A stretch of DNA of 64,000 bases from Thioalkalivibrio paradoxus ARh 1. GTDB lineage: Bacteria; Pseudomonadota; Gammaproteobacteria; Ectothiorhodospirales; Ectothiorhodospiraceae. The stretch's first letter is position 1; each line of letters starts with the position of its first letter. The stretch lies in assembly GCF_000227685.2 (NCBI RefSeq), contig NZ_CP007029.1:2082501-2146500 (forward strand), written 5' to 3'. Made by a program: the position numbers and the translations under genes. Positions 9,101-17,115 of the stretch are shown piece after piece. The notes below the pieces were generated by a model. The model was not told where the DNA came from, did no database searches, and worked only from the letters and a program-made list of their open reading frames with translations.

Positions 9101-10659
9101 TACCCGAGGTTACACCGGTCCAACTACAAAATGGTGTCGCCGTACACGAGCTCAGTGGTGACCAGGGCAGCCAGCAATTCTTCAGTATCGAAATCCCTGC
9201 CGATCGCACCGAGCTGCGCGTGGAAATCTGGGGGGGCAGCGGCGGCATTGTCGACCTCTACGTCCGCCACGGGCAGGTGCCCACCTTGGATAATTGGGAC
9301 TGCCGACCGTACTTATGGGGCAGCGAGGAAACCTGTGTCGCAACGAATCCTCAGGCCGGTACGCATTATGTGATGATCCATGGATACGAGGCGTACACGG
9401 GTCTATCCCTGCGGGCAACCTACACCCCAGCGCAGGGCGCCGTGTGCGGCCCCGACGACGACCATACCGTCACCGCCGGTCCGCAACCGGGCGCCACCAA
9501 GGAAGTGGCCGGCTGCCGTTCAATCTTCGTGGAGAACGGGGTGATCGTGCCGGCCACGGGTAGCCTGGAACTGGTCGCGCGCGAGCGCATCGTGTTCCGG
9601 CCAGGTGTCCGGGTTATTGCGGGTGGCCAGTTGTCGGCCCGAGTAGATTCGACTTATCCATCGTCTGCGTCCCCGGCATTGGCCGAACAGGGTTCGGTGG
9701 CCGTGGGAGCGCCGGGCGCAGAATCTACGCGGGCCACTCGGTGGTGGATACCCGAAGCCGACGATGCCCGCAGGCGTGAAGGCGTGGCAGCTACAGCGAC
9801 CGAGGAACGCGCCGGTGCTCCGATTTCGATCGGGGACGGCGATCCGGGCAGCGTTGAGGAAAGCGATTTGACCGCACCGGCCGGGCTCGACGCGATACCC
9901 GGCGATGGCTCGGTGGCGCTGCGCTGGGAAACCGTGCCGGAAGCCGACAGGTACCATGTGTATTGGTCGCGGAATCCCGGCATTCACCCGTTCACGGCTG
10001 CTTCTTACGAGGGTTTCCTGGGGAATGTGCCCGACGCGCGAGCGATCGTCGCCGACCTGGAGAACGATCGCGACTACTTCTTCGTAGTCACCGCCACCCG
10101 CGGGGGCCGCGAGAGTGCGGCCAGCATCGAAGTCGGCGCGACTCCGGAAGCAGGTCCGGTGCTGATTGCCGGCCGCTACGCTTTGGAAGCGCTCGACGCC
10201 CCGACCGTGGTGGATCTCGATACCGGGCTCGAATGGCGGCGCTGTGCGCTGGGCCAACAGTGGGATGGCGCTGCCTGCACCGGTTCCGCCGGTTCCTACA
10301 GCCACGCTGAGGCCCAGCAGGCAACGGCCGCGTTCAACCGCTCGCGTGCGTCGGAAGAACCCCAATGGCGGTTGCCCGAGGTCGGAGAACTCCAGGGGCT
10401 CGTGTACTGCACCAGCGGCACTCCCGCGCACTTCCCCGATGGCACCGGGTGCTGGGGCAGCCATGGCATTCCGACGCTGGAGCCCACGGTGTTCCCCACC
10501 GGCTCCGCCGCCGGCGGCTGGTTCTGGTCGCGCTCCACTCACACTGATGGCCAGGCCTGGGGCGTGGACTTCAACCGCGGCACCGCCCAGCCCTACCAGG
10601 CTTCCGCCTTCAGCGGCGTGAGGCTGGTGCGGCCGGCTTCTGAGGGGGATAACGAATGA
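6172..10659 (+). CDS. Secreted metzincin-type metalloprotease with C-terminal cassette
   Basis: The product is 1495 aa from ATG 6172, chosen because GGAGG precedes it and a signal peptide follows (MRTFARQ... to AASAAANG). An in-frame ATG at 6088 overlaps the previous gene but would bury the signal peptide. A propeptide-like region contains a striking His/Asp-rich stretch (about residues 175-204). The catalytic domain has HExxHxxGxxH (H349, E350, H353, G356, H359) and a VMAY Met-turn at M387, which is diagnostic of metzincins (reprolysin-like). Downstream come a pre-peptidase-type domain, Fn3-like units, a Hydin/ASPM-like beta domain (SFGDVTVGQSSQRTLTI), Fn3, a second pre-peptidase (PPC) domain, a coathanger-like domain, Fn3 and Lcl_C. 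It is probably an extracellular zinc protease with binding modules. The substrate is unknown. Confidence 0.88.
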   Translation: MRTFARQVLVAMLLSLAFAASAAANGLFVPLEAAQADSAAALGSVPLAAHRVRDVAIDPAYLAQRIAPPDVDHVQGRLGLVPAPATVRLELFPGIVADLERTSISEAFGGGFVWTGEGRGPSAAWADLVIRDGRITGHVTVFGTEPRAYRIDPLPNEGLHRITELDSALFPAEAHPRGEGHDHGHDHEHGHDDHDHAHETKAEHLPQGSSAAENTTIVDVLITYTSAAAAMVSDIQAQANLAISLSNTAFTRSGVLVQYRLVGTHLVSGYTEPSSYSTLLHDLTNGILAPFQTVHTLRNSTGADLVALLVDNQQYCGIAWRPNMPSASTAQWGYSVTTIGCISNHTFAHELGHNFGLHHDRYVSDPAPNTAYNYGYVNLAGRFRTVMAYQNQCTDSGFSCTRINNFSNPAVLHEGRATGIPAGTTGAAHAQRWKNEVREIIAAYRPAAGPPNNLFANRINISVPGTVTGTNVGATSEPGQPTIATSNSNNAVWWRFTPANNCAATIDTFGSNFDTTLATFTGSAVNALTQVAANDDAGGGLQSRVEFQAMAGTEYQIAVAGYNNATGNITLNVDCPVQGPSVTTNPATSIGQDSATLNATVNPNGVESAYLFQYGTTTSYGTTIDGENIGAGTNTQNVSRTITELSCGTTYNFQAVAGNVNQQLAYGGNQTFTTLACATRIIRLTGGLSFGDVTVGQSSQRTLTIHNDGNSTLNVSSISYPSGFSGNWSGNIPAGSSRDVTVTFAPTAAQNYSGSLTVYSNRTSGTNTLTVSGVGVVPSQPPSAVTNAATNITMHSATLNASINPNGTPTIYWFDYGPTISYGSTTAAHSAGSGTSNVSGTDTVTGLQCGTTYHFRVRASNSDGFDSNGDDETFATDACDAPTTPSNLSAIDVEPTSARLVWEASTDNSGSGLAGYKIEYCTGAECSDFFEIGTAVGTDVTIEPLSPDRTYRLRVRAYDNDGNHSEYSNIVSFTTPLPEVTPVQLQNGVAVHELSGDQGSQQFFSIEIPADRTELRVEIWGGSGGIVDLYVRHGQVPTLDNWDCRPYLWGSEETCVATNPQAGTHYVMIHGYEAYTGLSLRATYTPAQGAVCGPDDDHTVTAGPQPGATKEVAGCRSIFVENGVIVPATGSLELVARERIVFRPGVRVIAGGQLSARVDSTYPSSASPALAEQGSVAVGAPGAESTRATRWWIPEADDARRREGVAATATEERAGAPISIGDGDPGSVEESDLTAPAGLDAIPGDGSVALRWETVPEADRYHVYWSRNPGIHPFTAASYEGFLGNVPDARAIVADLENDRDYFFVVTATRGGRESAASIEVGATPEAGPVLIAGRYALEALDAPTVVDLDTGLEWRRCALGQQWDGAACTGSAGSYSHAEAQQATAAFNRSRASEEPQWRLPEVGELQGLVYCTSGTPAHFPDGTGCWGSHGIPTLEPTVFPTGSAAGGWFWSRSTHTDGQAWGVDFNRGTAQPYQASAFSGVRLVRPASEGDNE
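8812..10640 (+). repeat. 1.83-kb direct repeat, copy A (C-terminal cassette)
   Basis: This copy matches 13121-14949 at a constant offset of 4309 bases. By eye I found about seven substitutions (three near 8957-8978, one near 9616 giving Ile/Val, two near 10202-10221, one near 10362 giving Gln/Glu). It encodes Fn3, PPC, the coathanger-like domain, Fn3 and Lcl_C. Identity this high across a whole multidomain block, next to unrelated catalytic N-termini, implies recent duplication or gene conversion. Confidence 0.95.
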
Positions 10660-10716
10660 ATCCGTTCGGGAAAATGGGTGACACACTCCATTGCGGGAGT
10701 CAACGCCTGACCGCAA
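10655..10716 (+). repeat. Conserved segment spanning the stop codon (pairs with 6087-6148)
   Basis: About 62 bases starting aatgaatcc recur after both the first and second large genes, with blocks aatgaatcc, aatgggt, acac, tccatt and gcctga shared. The third gene lacks it: after its Lcl_C domain the sequence changes to cccggcaggcgaccaatga. The segment marks how far the ancestral duplicated unit extended. Confidence 0.6.
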
Positions 10717-11510
10717 CGATCTTGGATCAGAGTCGGGAGGAAAGGGCACACTACTGGCCTGCGGGTCGAGAGTTGTGGACCAGCAGTCACGGGCGGTATC
10801 CCTCGATCTCTGGCGCGGCTAGTATGCGCCTTCAACTCACGCGCAACGCTACCGCGAGCCAGCTGGCGCCCCGGTTCTGGTGCCATGCCCATGCAGCCGC
10901 GCCGGCGCAGGCAAGGAAAGGGTATGGGTCGACTGGCTCAGGTGCTGACCAAGCTGGAGCGCCAAACAAGAACGCAGTGCATTCGGAGCTCGTGAGTGGG
11001 GAACCTGCTACTTCATACTGTTCGCCTACTTGGGCCACTCTTGCACCAGGTTCAGCATCAGCACCACCGTCGCGACCAAGCACTTCCCGACCTCAGATGC
11101 CTCGCCAAGGCTACGTTCTAGCTGCCCACCAACGCTGTCCGCCGTGGGCAGGCCGTCGTTCGCGGCTCTCCCGCGTTGGGCGGCGCAGCACGATCTGGAT
11201 ATTCCACTGGCGGGATATCAAGCCTCGGACTTTTCTGGGCTGCATGGGGTTGAAGGACGTCGCAGGGAAGTGGATGCACGTCACCCTGTGTACCGGCCAA
11301 AACCTGCGCATGTTCCAGCGGGCAATTGGCCATTCGTTGCGCCTCAGCAAAGATATGGTGCAGGCGAAGCATCAGTCAGGTCCCTGGTCCGGGTGGTCAT
11401 ACTGTCTGGCCAAGGTCGGGGGAGATTGCCACCCGCCACCTCTCGTGGCTTCCAGTCTGAACGACTATGAGGCGGGAAAGCGCTCGGGTCCAGCACCCAG
11501 TAAGACGTTC
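10717..11510 (+). other. Intergenic stretch without a credible gene
   Basis: About 800 bases separate the two large protease genes. An 879-base frame is open on the plus strand (10656-11534), but its product has no recognisable domain, no good ribosome-binding site and a composition unlike its neighbours. Short antisense frames look equally random. The only clear element is a GAGGT ribosome-binding site at about 11513 for the next gene. It could be decayed coding or mobile DNA. Confidence 0.5.
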
Positions 11511-11527
11511 AAAGAGGTCACTGCTAC

Positions 11528-14500
11528 ATGCTAACCAAGCGCCTGCCCCATCGTACTTCTCCAACGGTATCCTCAAAACACACTGGGCCCATCGCTTTTA
11601 AGGTGCTCTTGTTCCTGCTGATTTTATTTTCGCCCCCCGTATTAGCGGGGAATTTCGAGCGACCAGTGACCGGTCACACTGTAACCCAAGAGTATAACGC
11701 CTACGGACAAGTGGTTCCCGGGCATTATCACACCGGAACGGACTATTGGAGCAGCAACCGCGAGGTGCGCGCAACAAGTCACGGGGTGGTGGTTCGAAAA
11801 CAAATAAACGGTGAAGGTTGCGCTCCAAGCTGCAATGGCCCCGGTTGCGGCTGCCTTGATCGTGGATTGGGTAATACCGTAATCGTTGAGCATACACTCA
11901 CCAATGGAGAAAAAGTCTATAGTCTTTATGCTCATCTACAACATTTTCAAAGCGGCATTAACATTGGAACCTGTGTGCAGCCAGGCACCCTTATTGGGGA
12001 AATGGGTGGGTCAGGATATGGGCTTTCAAACTATTATGGCGCCCATCTTCATTTCGAAATTAAGAACGCAAATGTCCTTCATAACCCATCCGGTTCAGGC
12101 CAGTATTGGGGGTATACTCCCGGAAATGCGAACACCTACGGTTACCAAGACCCATATGCCTATATAGTTTCGCCCGCCAACCAGGTAGCGGTGTCTTGCG
12201 ATATTGCTCAGGCGCCGACCGTCACAACCAACCCGGCAACCGGCATAAGCCAAAACAGTGCGACGCTGAACGCCACGGTAAACCCGAATGGCGCAAGCAC
12301 TATGGGAGGATTTCAGTACGGAACGACCTCAGCCTACGGCTCGATAGTTACTTTCGCCGACGCAGGATCAGGTACTTCTGCCATCAGTCGCAGCAGCACC
12401 GTCTCGGGCCTTGCATGTGGAACCCAATACCACTTTCGGGCATACGCCTTGAACTCGGCAGGTACAACGTTTGGAAACAACCAAACGTTCACCACCAGTG
12501 CCTGCCCCGTCCAGGCGCCAACGGCTAGCACCAATCCTGCAACGAGTATCGGGCAAAACGCGGCGACCCTGAACGCCTCGATCAACCCGAATGGCGCCAG
12601 CACCTCGTACTGGTTCGAGTACGGACTCACGACCAGCTACGGCTCCACCACGCCAAGTCAGAGTGCGGGCTCCGGCACCTCCAGTGTTAGCGGCAGTCGG
12701 TCCATTTCTGGCCTGCAGTGCGGCACTACGTACAACTTCCGCGTACGTGCCAGCAACTCCGGCGGCACCAGCAATGGAAGCAACCGAACCTTCACCACCA
12801 GTGCCTGCCCGGTCGACGCGCCAACGGTGACTACCAATCCTGCAACGAGTATCGGGCAAAACGCGGCGACCCTGAACGCCTCGATCAACCCGAATGGTGC
12901 CAGTACGACTTACCGATTCGACTTTGGAACCACGACCAACTACGACTCCGACACGACAAGTCAGAGTGCGGGCTCCGGCACCTCCAGTGTCAGCGGCAGT
13001 CAAGTCATTTCTGGCCTACATTGTGGCACTACGTACCATTTCCGCGTACGTGCCAGCAACTCTGGCGGCACCAGCATTGGAAGCAACCGAACCTTCACTA
13101 CCAGTGCCTGCCCGGTCGACGCGCCAACCACACCAAGTAATCTTTCGGCCATAGATGTTGAGCCCACATCGGCTCGCCTTGTCTGGGAGGCCTCAACGGA
13201 CAACAGCGGCTCTGGGCTGGCGGGGTACAAGATCGAGTATTGCACCGGAGCTGAATGCTCAGACTTTGTCGAGATCGGCACCGCCGGCAGCACAGACGTA
13301 ACTATTGAACCCCTGAGTCCCGATAGGACCTACCGCTTGCGCGTTCGAGCCTATGACAACGATGGTAACCACAGCGAATATTCCAACATCGTCAGCTTTA
13401 CCACCCCGCTACCCGAGGTTACACCGGTCCAACTACAAAATGGTGTCGCCGTACACGAGCTCAGTGGTGACCAGGGCAGCCAGCAATTCTTCAGTATCGA
13501 AATCCCTGCCGATCGCACCGAGCTGCGCGTGGAAATCTGGGGGGGCAGCGGCGGCATTGTCGACCTCTACGTCCGCCACGGGCAGGTGCCCACCTTGGAT
13601 AATTGGGACTGCCGACCGTACTTATGGGGCAGCGAGGAAACCTGTGTCGCAACGAATCCTCAGGCCGGTACGCATTATGTGATGATCCATGGATACGAGG
13701 CGTACACGGGTCTATCCCTGCGGGCAACCTACACCCCAGCGCAGGGCGCCGTGTGCGGCCCCGACGACGACCATACCGTCACCGCCGGTCCGCAACCGGG
13801 CGCCACCAAGGAAGTGGCCGGCTGCCGTTCAATCTTCGTGGAGAACGGGGTGATCGTGCCGGCCACGGGTAGCCTGGAACTGGTCGCGCGCGAGCGCATC
13901 GTGTTCCGGCCAGGTGTCCGGGTTGTTGCGGGTGGCCAGTTGTCGGCCCGAGTAGATTCGACTTATCCATCGTCTGCGTCCCCGGCATTGGCCGAACAGG
14001 GTTCGGTGGCCGTGGGAGCGCCGGGCGCAGAATCTACGCGGGCCACTCGGTGGTGGATACCCGAAGCCGACGATGCCCGCAGGCGTGAAGGCGTGGCAGC
14101 TACAGCGACCGAGGAACGCGCCGGTGCTCCGATTTCGATCGGGGACGGCGATCCGGGCAGCGTTGAGGAAAGCGATTTGACCGCACCGGCCGGGCTCGAC
14201 GCGATACCCGGCGATGGCTCGGTGGCGCTGCGCTGGGAAACCGTGCCGGAAGCCGACAGGTACCATGTGTATTGGTCGCGGAATCCCGGCATTCACCCGT
14301 TCACGGCTGCTTCTTACGAGGGTTTCCTGGGGAATGTGCCCGACGCGCGAGCGATCGTCGCCGACCTGGAGAACGATCGCGACTACTTCTTCGTAGTCAC
14401 CGCCACCCGCGGGGGCCGCGAGAGTGCGGCCAGCATCGAAGTCGGCGCGACTCCGGAAGCAGGTCCGGTGCTGATTGCCGGCCGCTACGCTTTGGAAGCG

Positions 14501-14968
14501 CTCGACGCCCCCACCGTGGTGGATCTCGACACCGGGCTCGAATGGCGGCGCTGTGCGCTGGGCCAACAGTGGGATGGCGCTGCCTGCACCGGTTCCGCCG
14601 GTTCCTACAGCCACGCTGAGGCCCAGCAGGCAACGGCCGCGTTCAACCGCTCGCGTGCGTCGGAAGAACCCGAATGGCGGTTGCCCGAGGTCGGAGAACT
14701 CCAGGGGCTCGTGTACTGCACCAGCGGCACTCCCGCGCACTTCCCCGATGGCACCGGGTGCTGGGGCAGCCATGGCATTCCGACGCTGGAGCCCACGGTG
14801 TTCCCCACCGGCTCCGCCGCCGGCGGCTGGTTCTGGTCGCGCTCCACTCACACTGATGGCCAGGCCTGGGGCGTGGACTTCAACCGCGGCACCGCCCAGC
14901 CCTACCAGGCTTCCGCCTTCAGCGGCGTGAGGCTGGTGCGGCCGGCTTCCCCGGCAGGCGACCAATGA
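11528..14968 (+). CDS. Secreted M23 (LytM-like) peptidase with Fn3-like repeats and C-terminal cassette
   Basis: The product is 1146 aa. The N-terminal hydrophobic segment (about residues 24-40, ending VLAG) is a signal peptide with a long n-region, and GAGGT lies about nine bases before the ATG. The M23 domain (about 45-200) has zinc ligands H68 and D72 (HTGTD) and the HxH motif H173-x-H175, with a YAHL strand between. M23 enzymes cut peptidoglycan cross-bridges or glycine-rich peptides, and all zinc ligands are present. Three exact 101-residue Fn3-like units follow (about 229-531). The same Fn3, PPC, coathanger-like, Fn3 and Lcl_C cassette as in the previous gene completes it. It is probably an extracellular lytic enzyme attached by the shared tail. 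Confidence 0.9.
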   Translation: MLTKRLPHRTSPTVSSKHTGPIAFKVLLFLLILFSPPVLAGNFERPVTGHTVTQEYNAYGQVVPGHYHTGTDYWSSNREVRATSHGVVVRKQINGEGCAPSCNGPGCGCLDRGLGNTVIVEHTLTNGEKVYSLYAHLQHFQSGINIGTCVQPGTLIGEMGGSGYGLSNYYGAHLHFEIKNANVLHNPSGSGQYWGYTPGNANTYGYQDPYAYIVSPANQVAVSCDIAQAPTVTTNPATGISQNSATLNATVNPNGASTMGGFQYGTTSAYGSIVTFADAGSGTSAISRSSTVSGLACGTQYHFRAYALNSAGTTFGNNQTFTTSACPVQAPTASTNPATSIGQNAATLNASINPNGASTSYWFEYGLTTSYGSTTPSQSAGSGTSSVSGSRSISGLQCGTTYNFRVRASNSGGTSNGSNRTFTTSACPVDAPTVTTNPATSIGQNAATLNASINPNGASTTYRFDFGTTTNYDSDTTSQSAGSGTSSVSGSQVISGLHCGTTYHFRVRASNSGGTSIGSNRTFTTSACPVDAPTTPSNLSAIDVEPTSARLVWEASTDNSGSGLAGYKIEYCTGAECSDFVEIGTAGSTDVTIEPLSPDRTYRLRVRAYDNDGNHSEYSNIVSFTTPLPEVTPVQLQNGVAVHELSGDQGSQQFFSIEIPADRTELRVEIWGGSGGIVDLYVRHGQVPTLDNWDCRPYLWGSEETCVATNPQAGTHYVMIHGYEAYTGLSLRATYTPAQGAVCGPDDDHTVTAGPQPGATKEVAGCRSIFVENGVIVPATGSLELVARERIVFRPGVRVVAGGQLSARVDSTYPSSASPALAEQGSVAVGAPGAESTRATRWWIPEADDARRREGVAATATEERAGAPISIGDGDPGSVEESDLTAPAGLDAIPGDGSVALRWETVPEADRYHVYWSRNPGIHPFTAASYEGFLGNVPDARAIVADLENDRDYFFVVTATRGGRESAASIEVGATPEAGPVLIAGRYALEALDAPTVVDLDTGLEWRRCALGQQWDGAACTGSAGSYSHAEAQQATAAFNRSRASEEPEWRLPEVGELQGLVYCTSGTPAHFPDGTGCWGSHGIPTLEPTVFPTGSAAGGWFWSRSTHTDGQAWGVDFNRGTAQPYQASAFSGVRLVRPASPAGDQ
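12212..13120 (+). repeat. Three tandem 303-bp units encoding Fn3-like domains
   Basis: Units at 12212-12514, 12515-12817 and 12818-13120 are each exactly 303 bases (101 codons) and start with gcgcc(a/g)ac. Each encodes TNPAT..I..NxATLNA(T/S)(V/I)NPNG. Units 2 and 3 are nearly identical in DNA, and unit 1 is more diverged. Related units occur in the preceding protease gene (about 7910-8200 and 8510-8811). The exact period points to unequal crossing-over of whole domains. Confidence 0.9.
13121..14949 (+). repeat. 1.83-kb direct repeat, copy B (C-terminal cassette)
   Basis: This is the partner of 8812-10640. Similarity begins exactly where the third 303-bp unit ends (gcgccaacc) and stops within the last codons of the gene (gccggcttc). 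The two copies in direct orientation 4.3 kb apart could recombine and delete 4309 bases, fusing the metzincin domain to the same tail. Confidence 0.95.
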
Positions 14969-15170
14969 ACACGGTCCTTGCGGCAGCCTTGTCGTTAAGG
15001 ACGGACGCAAGCGTCCCACAAAGGCATGGGGAGACCCGCTTTCGAACTTGCCGACATTCGCCCTACGGTACACAATCGGGCGATCCCTCGGGGATTTTCG
15101 ATCTCCGACGAGCACTTCAGGAGCGACCACCGGCACCATGTCCATCCTTTCACGAAACGGAGATGACTCA

Positions 15171-16019
15171 ATGAAACACGAAGGAACCCTCGTTCAGCGG
15201 AGTGCGGTTGCATTTGCGGCTGCCGGCGTCGCTGCGCTTCTCGCAACACTCACCCTTCCGCACCCTGTCCATGCACAGACCGATGCACTGGTTCTGGAGG
15301 CTAATGGAAACGTAGGAATCGGAGTGGATGATCCAGTACGGCAGCTGCACCTGCAGGGTGACAACGCGGCATTCCGGATGGACCGCGATCGCGATGGGGC
15401 GGCGTTTTTCTTGGTGCGAACCGATTCGAACTGGAATCCCTGGAAGGCCTTCCAAGTCGGCGTGGTCGCCTCGGGTCCAAATAACGGAGCGTTTATCATC
15501 AATGACCTAGGCCAAGCCGTAGGAGGCTACGGATTGAATCGAATGATGATCTCCAACGATGGATCCGTCACCTTCCCCGGGACGGTTCACGCGCACTCCG
15601 TTGTGGAAACCAGCTCGGAGCGTCACAAGCAGAATATCGAAGCGATCGGAGATCCCGGGGCGGCCCTTCAGCGGTTGCGTGGCGTGAGATTCACCTGGAA
15701 GGAATCGGGCCAGGCTTCGCTCGGACTGATTGCCGAGGAAGTGGCTGAGGTGTTTCCTGAACTCGTTACCCGCGGCGACGAAGGTGGGCTGGTGGAAGCC
15801 TTGAATTACTCCGCCCTCGTTCCAGTACTCATCGAGGGCTTCAAGACCCAGCAGGCTGAATTAACGAGCTATCAAGCCGAAGTTGCCGCACAGCGGGACC
15901 AGATCGACCGTCTTGAGCGCCGTCTCGCCGAACTCGAGGCGATCGAGGTTCGCCTGAGTCAGATTGAGGGGCGACTGGTCGAACGCGACATCCATATGGC
16001 GGCCATGCCCAAACCTTGA
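15171..16019 (+). CDS. Secreted protein with C-terminal S74 intramolecular-chaperone (tail-fibre type) domain
   Basis: The product is 282 aa from ATG 15171, chosen because GGAG lies eight bases upstream and a signal peptide follows (MKHEGTLVQRSAVAFAAAG... to PVHAQ). Residues ~40-135 form a short beta-rich part (NGNVGIGVDDPVRQLHLQG) like tail-fibre shafts. From ~145 (SSERHKQNIEAI) comes the S74 peptidase/chaperone-of-endosialidase domain, with the conserved S-D/E-x-x-x-K-x-N-I start and GLIAEEVAEVFPELV. A coiled coil occupies ~225-275. S74 domains trimerise and often self-cleave before the conserved Ser, leaving a trimeric fibre. It may form a surface fibre accompanying the three upstream proteins. 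Its partner is unknown. Confidence 0.83.
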   Translation: MKHEGTLVQRSAVAFAAAGVAALLATLTLPHPVHAQTDALVLEANGNVGIGVDDPVRQLHLQGDNAAFRMDRDRDGAAFFLVRTDSNWNPWKAFQVGVVASGPNNGAFIINDLGQAVGGYGLNRMMISNDGSVTFPGTVHAHSVVETSSERHKQNIEAIGDPGAALQRLRGVRFTWKESGQASLGLIAEEVAEVFPELVTRGDEGGLVEALNYSALVPVLIEGFKTQQAELTSYQAEVAAQRDQIDRLERRLAELEAIEVRLSQIEGRLVERDIHMAAMPKP

Positions 16020-16045
16020 ACCAGTTTTAAGGATACAAGCGAGCA

Positions 16046-16079
16046 GCGACCCGCACGGAACACGCGCTGTGCGGGTCGC
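16046..16079. terminator. Hairpin between convergent genes
   Basis: A perfect 11-bp stem (gcgacccgcac / gtgcgggtcgc) with a 12-base loop lies between the S74 gene and the convergent membrane-protein gene. Neither side has a strong T-run, so it may be a weak or factor-assisted bidirectional terminator. Confidence 0.45.
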
Positions 16080-16091
16080 GTTACTCGCCGA

Positions 16092-16958
16092 TCACGCCCC
16101 TTGCCGCGGACTTTTCCGGTCGCCCAATAGAGCCATGCCAAAAAACAAGACGTCACCAAGGGCAGTCACCAAGCGGCTCAGAAGTACAGCGAGCAACAGT
16201 TCAATCTCCCCGATTACGCCCTTCAGCAACACAAGAAGCACCAGCTCCCGAACGCCTACTCCGGCCGGGGCGCCAGGAGTCAAGAGACCTGCGAGCCAGG
16301 CCAGCACGTAGGCGCCGACGACCGGAAACCAGAGGAGGGTTCCAGTCCATTCAAAACCCGCGCTCGCAACATCGACCAGAGCCACAAAGAGCCCGCCTGA
16401 TATGGCGAGAAAAACTGCATACGCTACGAGTGCGCGAGCGGCAGATGGGCCAGCAGAACGCCACACCAGTACGAAAGCGACAGACACCATACCCAGGAAA
16501 AGCGCCGTTCCCGCCTCTGCGGGAAACCCCTCTACGACAAGGGGCAAAGCCAACCCGCCAAACAACGCACCAACGGCCGCGATCAACGCCAGTTCCCAAA
16601 CTGCCGATTTGGCCAGCGTCCAGCCCGGCACTCCCGCCGCCATCCCCATTGTCTGCCGGCCCGCCAGATGCATGATATTGCCCGGCAAATACTTCGCGAT
16701 TTGCGAAATGCCATAGACCCGGATAGCCCAGCCGAGCGACAGCCGCGTGCCAAACTGGCCCAGCAGGTTCCACCAGCCCAGTGCGAGCAACAGACTGGCA
16801 ACACCGTAAACGAGAGCAAGCCCCATCACCATCAGCCAATCAGCCGAACCGATGCGAGTCAGGTCGATCGCGGCGGCATGCTCACGCAACCCCAGAGCGA
16901 CAAAGACAATCCCCCCGATGGCGAGCAGGGATCCAGCCCAACGCAGACGCTTGTTCAA
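16092..16958 (-). CDS. Flippase-like integral membrane protein (LPG-synthase TM / UPF0104 type)
   Basis: The product is 288 aa with about eight hydrophobic segments and the family pattern of the lysylphosphatidylglycerol-synthase transmembrane region: G-x-x-x-K-Y-L-P-G in ISQIAKYLPGN near residue 90, and a late TPGAPAGVGVREL segment near 225. Such proteins without a catalytic domain are common beside glycosyltransferases and are suspected to move polyprenyl- or lipid-linked sugars across the membrane. It ends a minus-strand group with a methyltransferase, a GT2 and a GT39-like enzyme, which fits a lipid-linked sugar pathway. The substrate cannot be read from the sequence. Confidence 0.78.
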   Translation of the reverse strand: MNKRLRWAGSLLAIGGIVFVALGLREHAAAIDLTRIGSADWLMVMGLALVYGVASLLLALGWWNLLGQFGTRLSLGWAIRVYGISQIAKYLPGNIMHLAGRQTMGMAAGVPGWTLAKSAVWELALIAAVGALFGGLALPLVVEGFPAEAGTALFLGMVSVAFVLVWRSAGPSAARALVAYAVFLAISGGLFVALVDVASAGFEWTGTLLWFPVVGAYVLAWLAGLLTPGAPAGVGVRELVLLVLLKGVIGEIELLLAVLLSRLVTALGDVLFFGMALLGDRKSPRQGA

Positions 16959-17115
16959 AAATCAGTGCCAATGGAACCGCACCGTCGCATGGCCCAGCTC
17001 GAGCGACATACTTCCCGAAGCTGATTTGAGCAGGCGGACAGCACAGTAAGCTTGGCGAGAACGCCGCACTGAACCATGCCAGCACGACTTACGACAGCCC
17101 ACCCCACGACGAGGC

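Noticed and set aside
10656-11534. Long plus-strand frame (292 codons) between the two protease genes
   Set aside because: Its start lies on the conserved post-stop repeat, no domain is recognisable, the product has an odd Ser/Pro/Trp/Arg composition, and the real next start has its own GAGGT. It is likely random openness in GC-rich DNA.
4873-14949. Diversity-generating retroelement, because Lcl_C-type lectin domains can be variable-region targets
   Set aside because: No reverse transcriptase, Avd-like gene or template repeat is present in the window, and the copies differ by a few scattered substitutions, not by adenine-directed changes.
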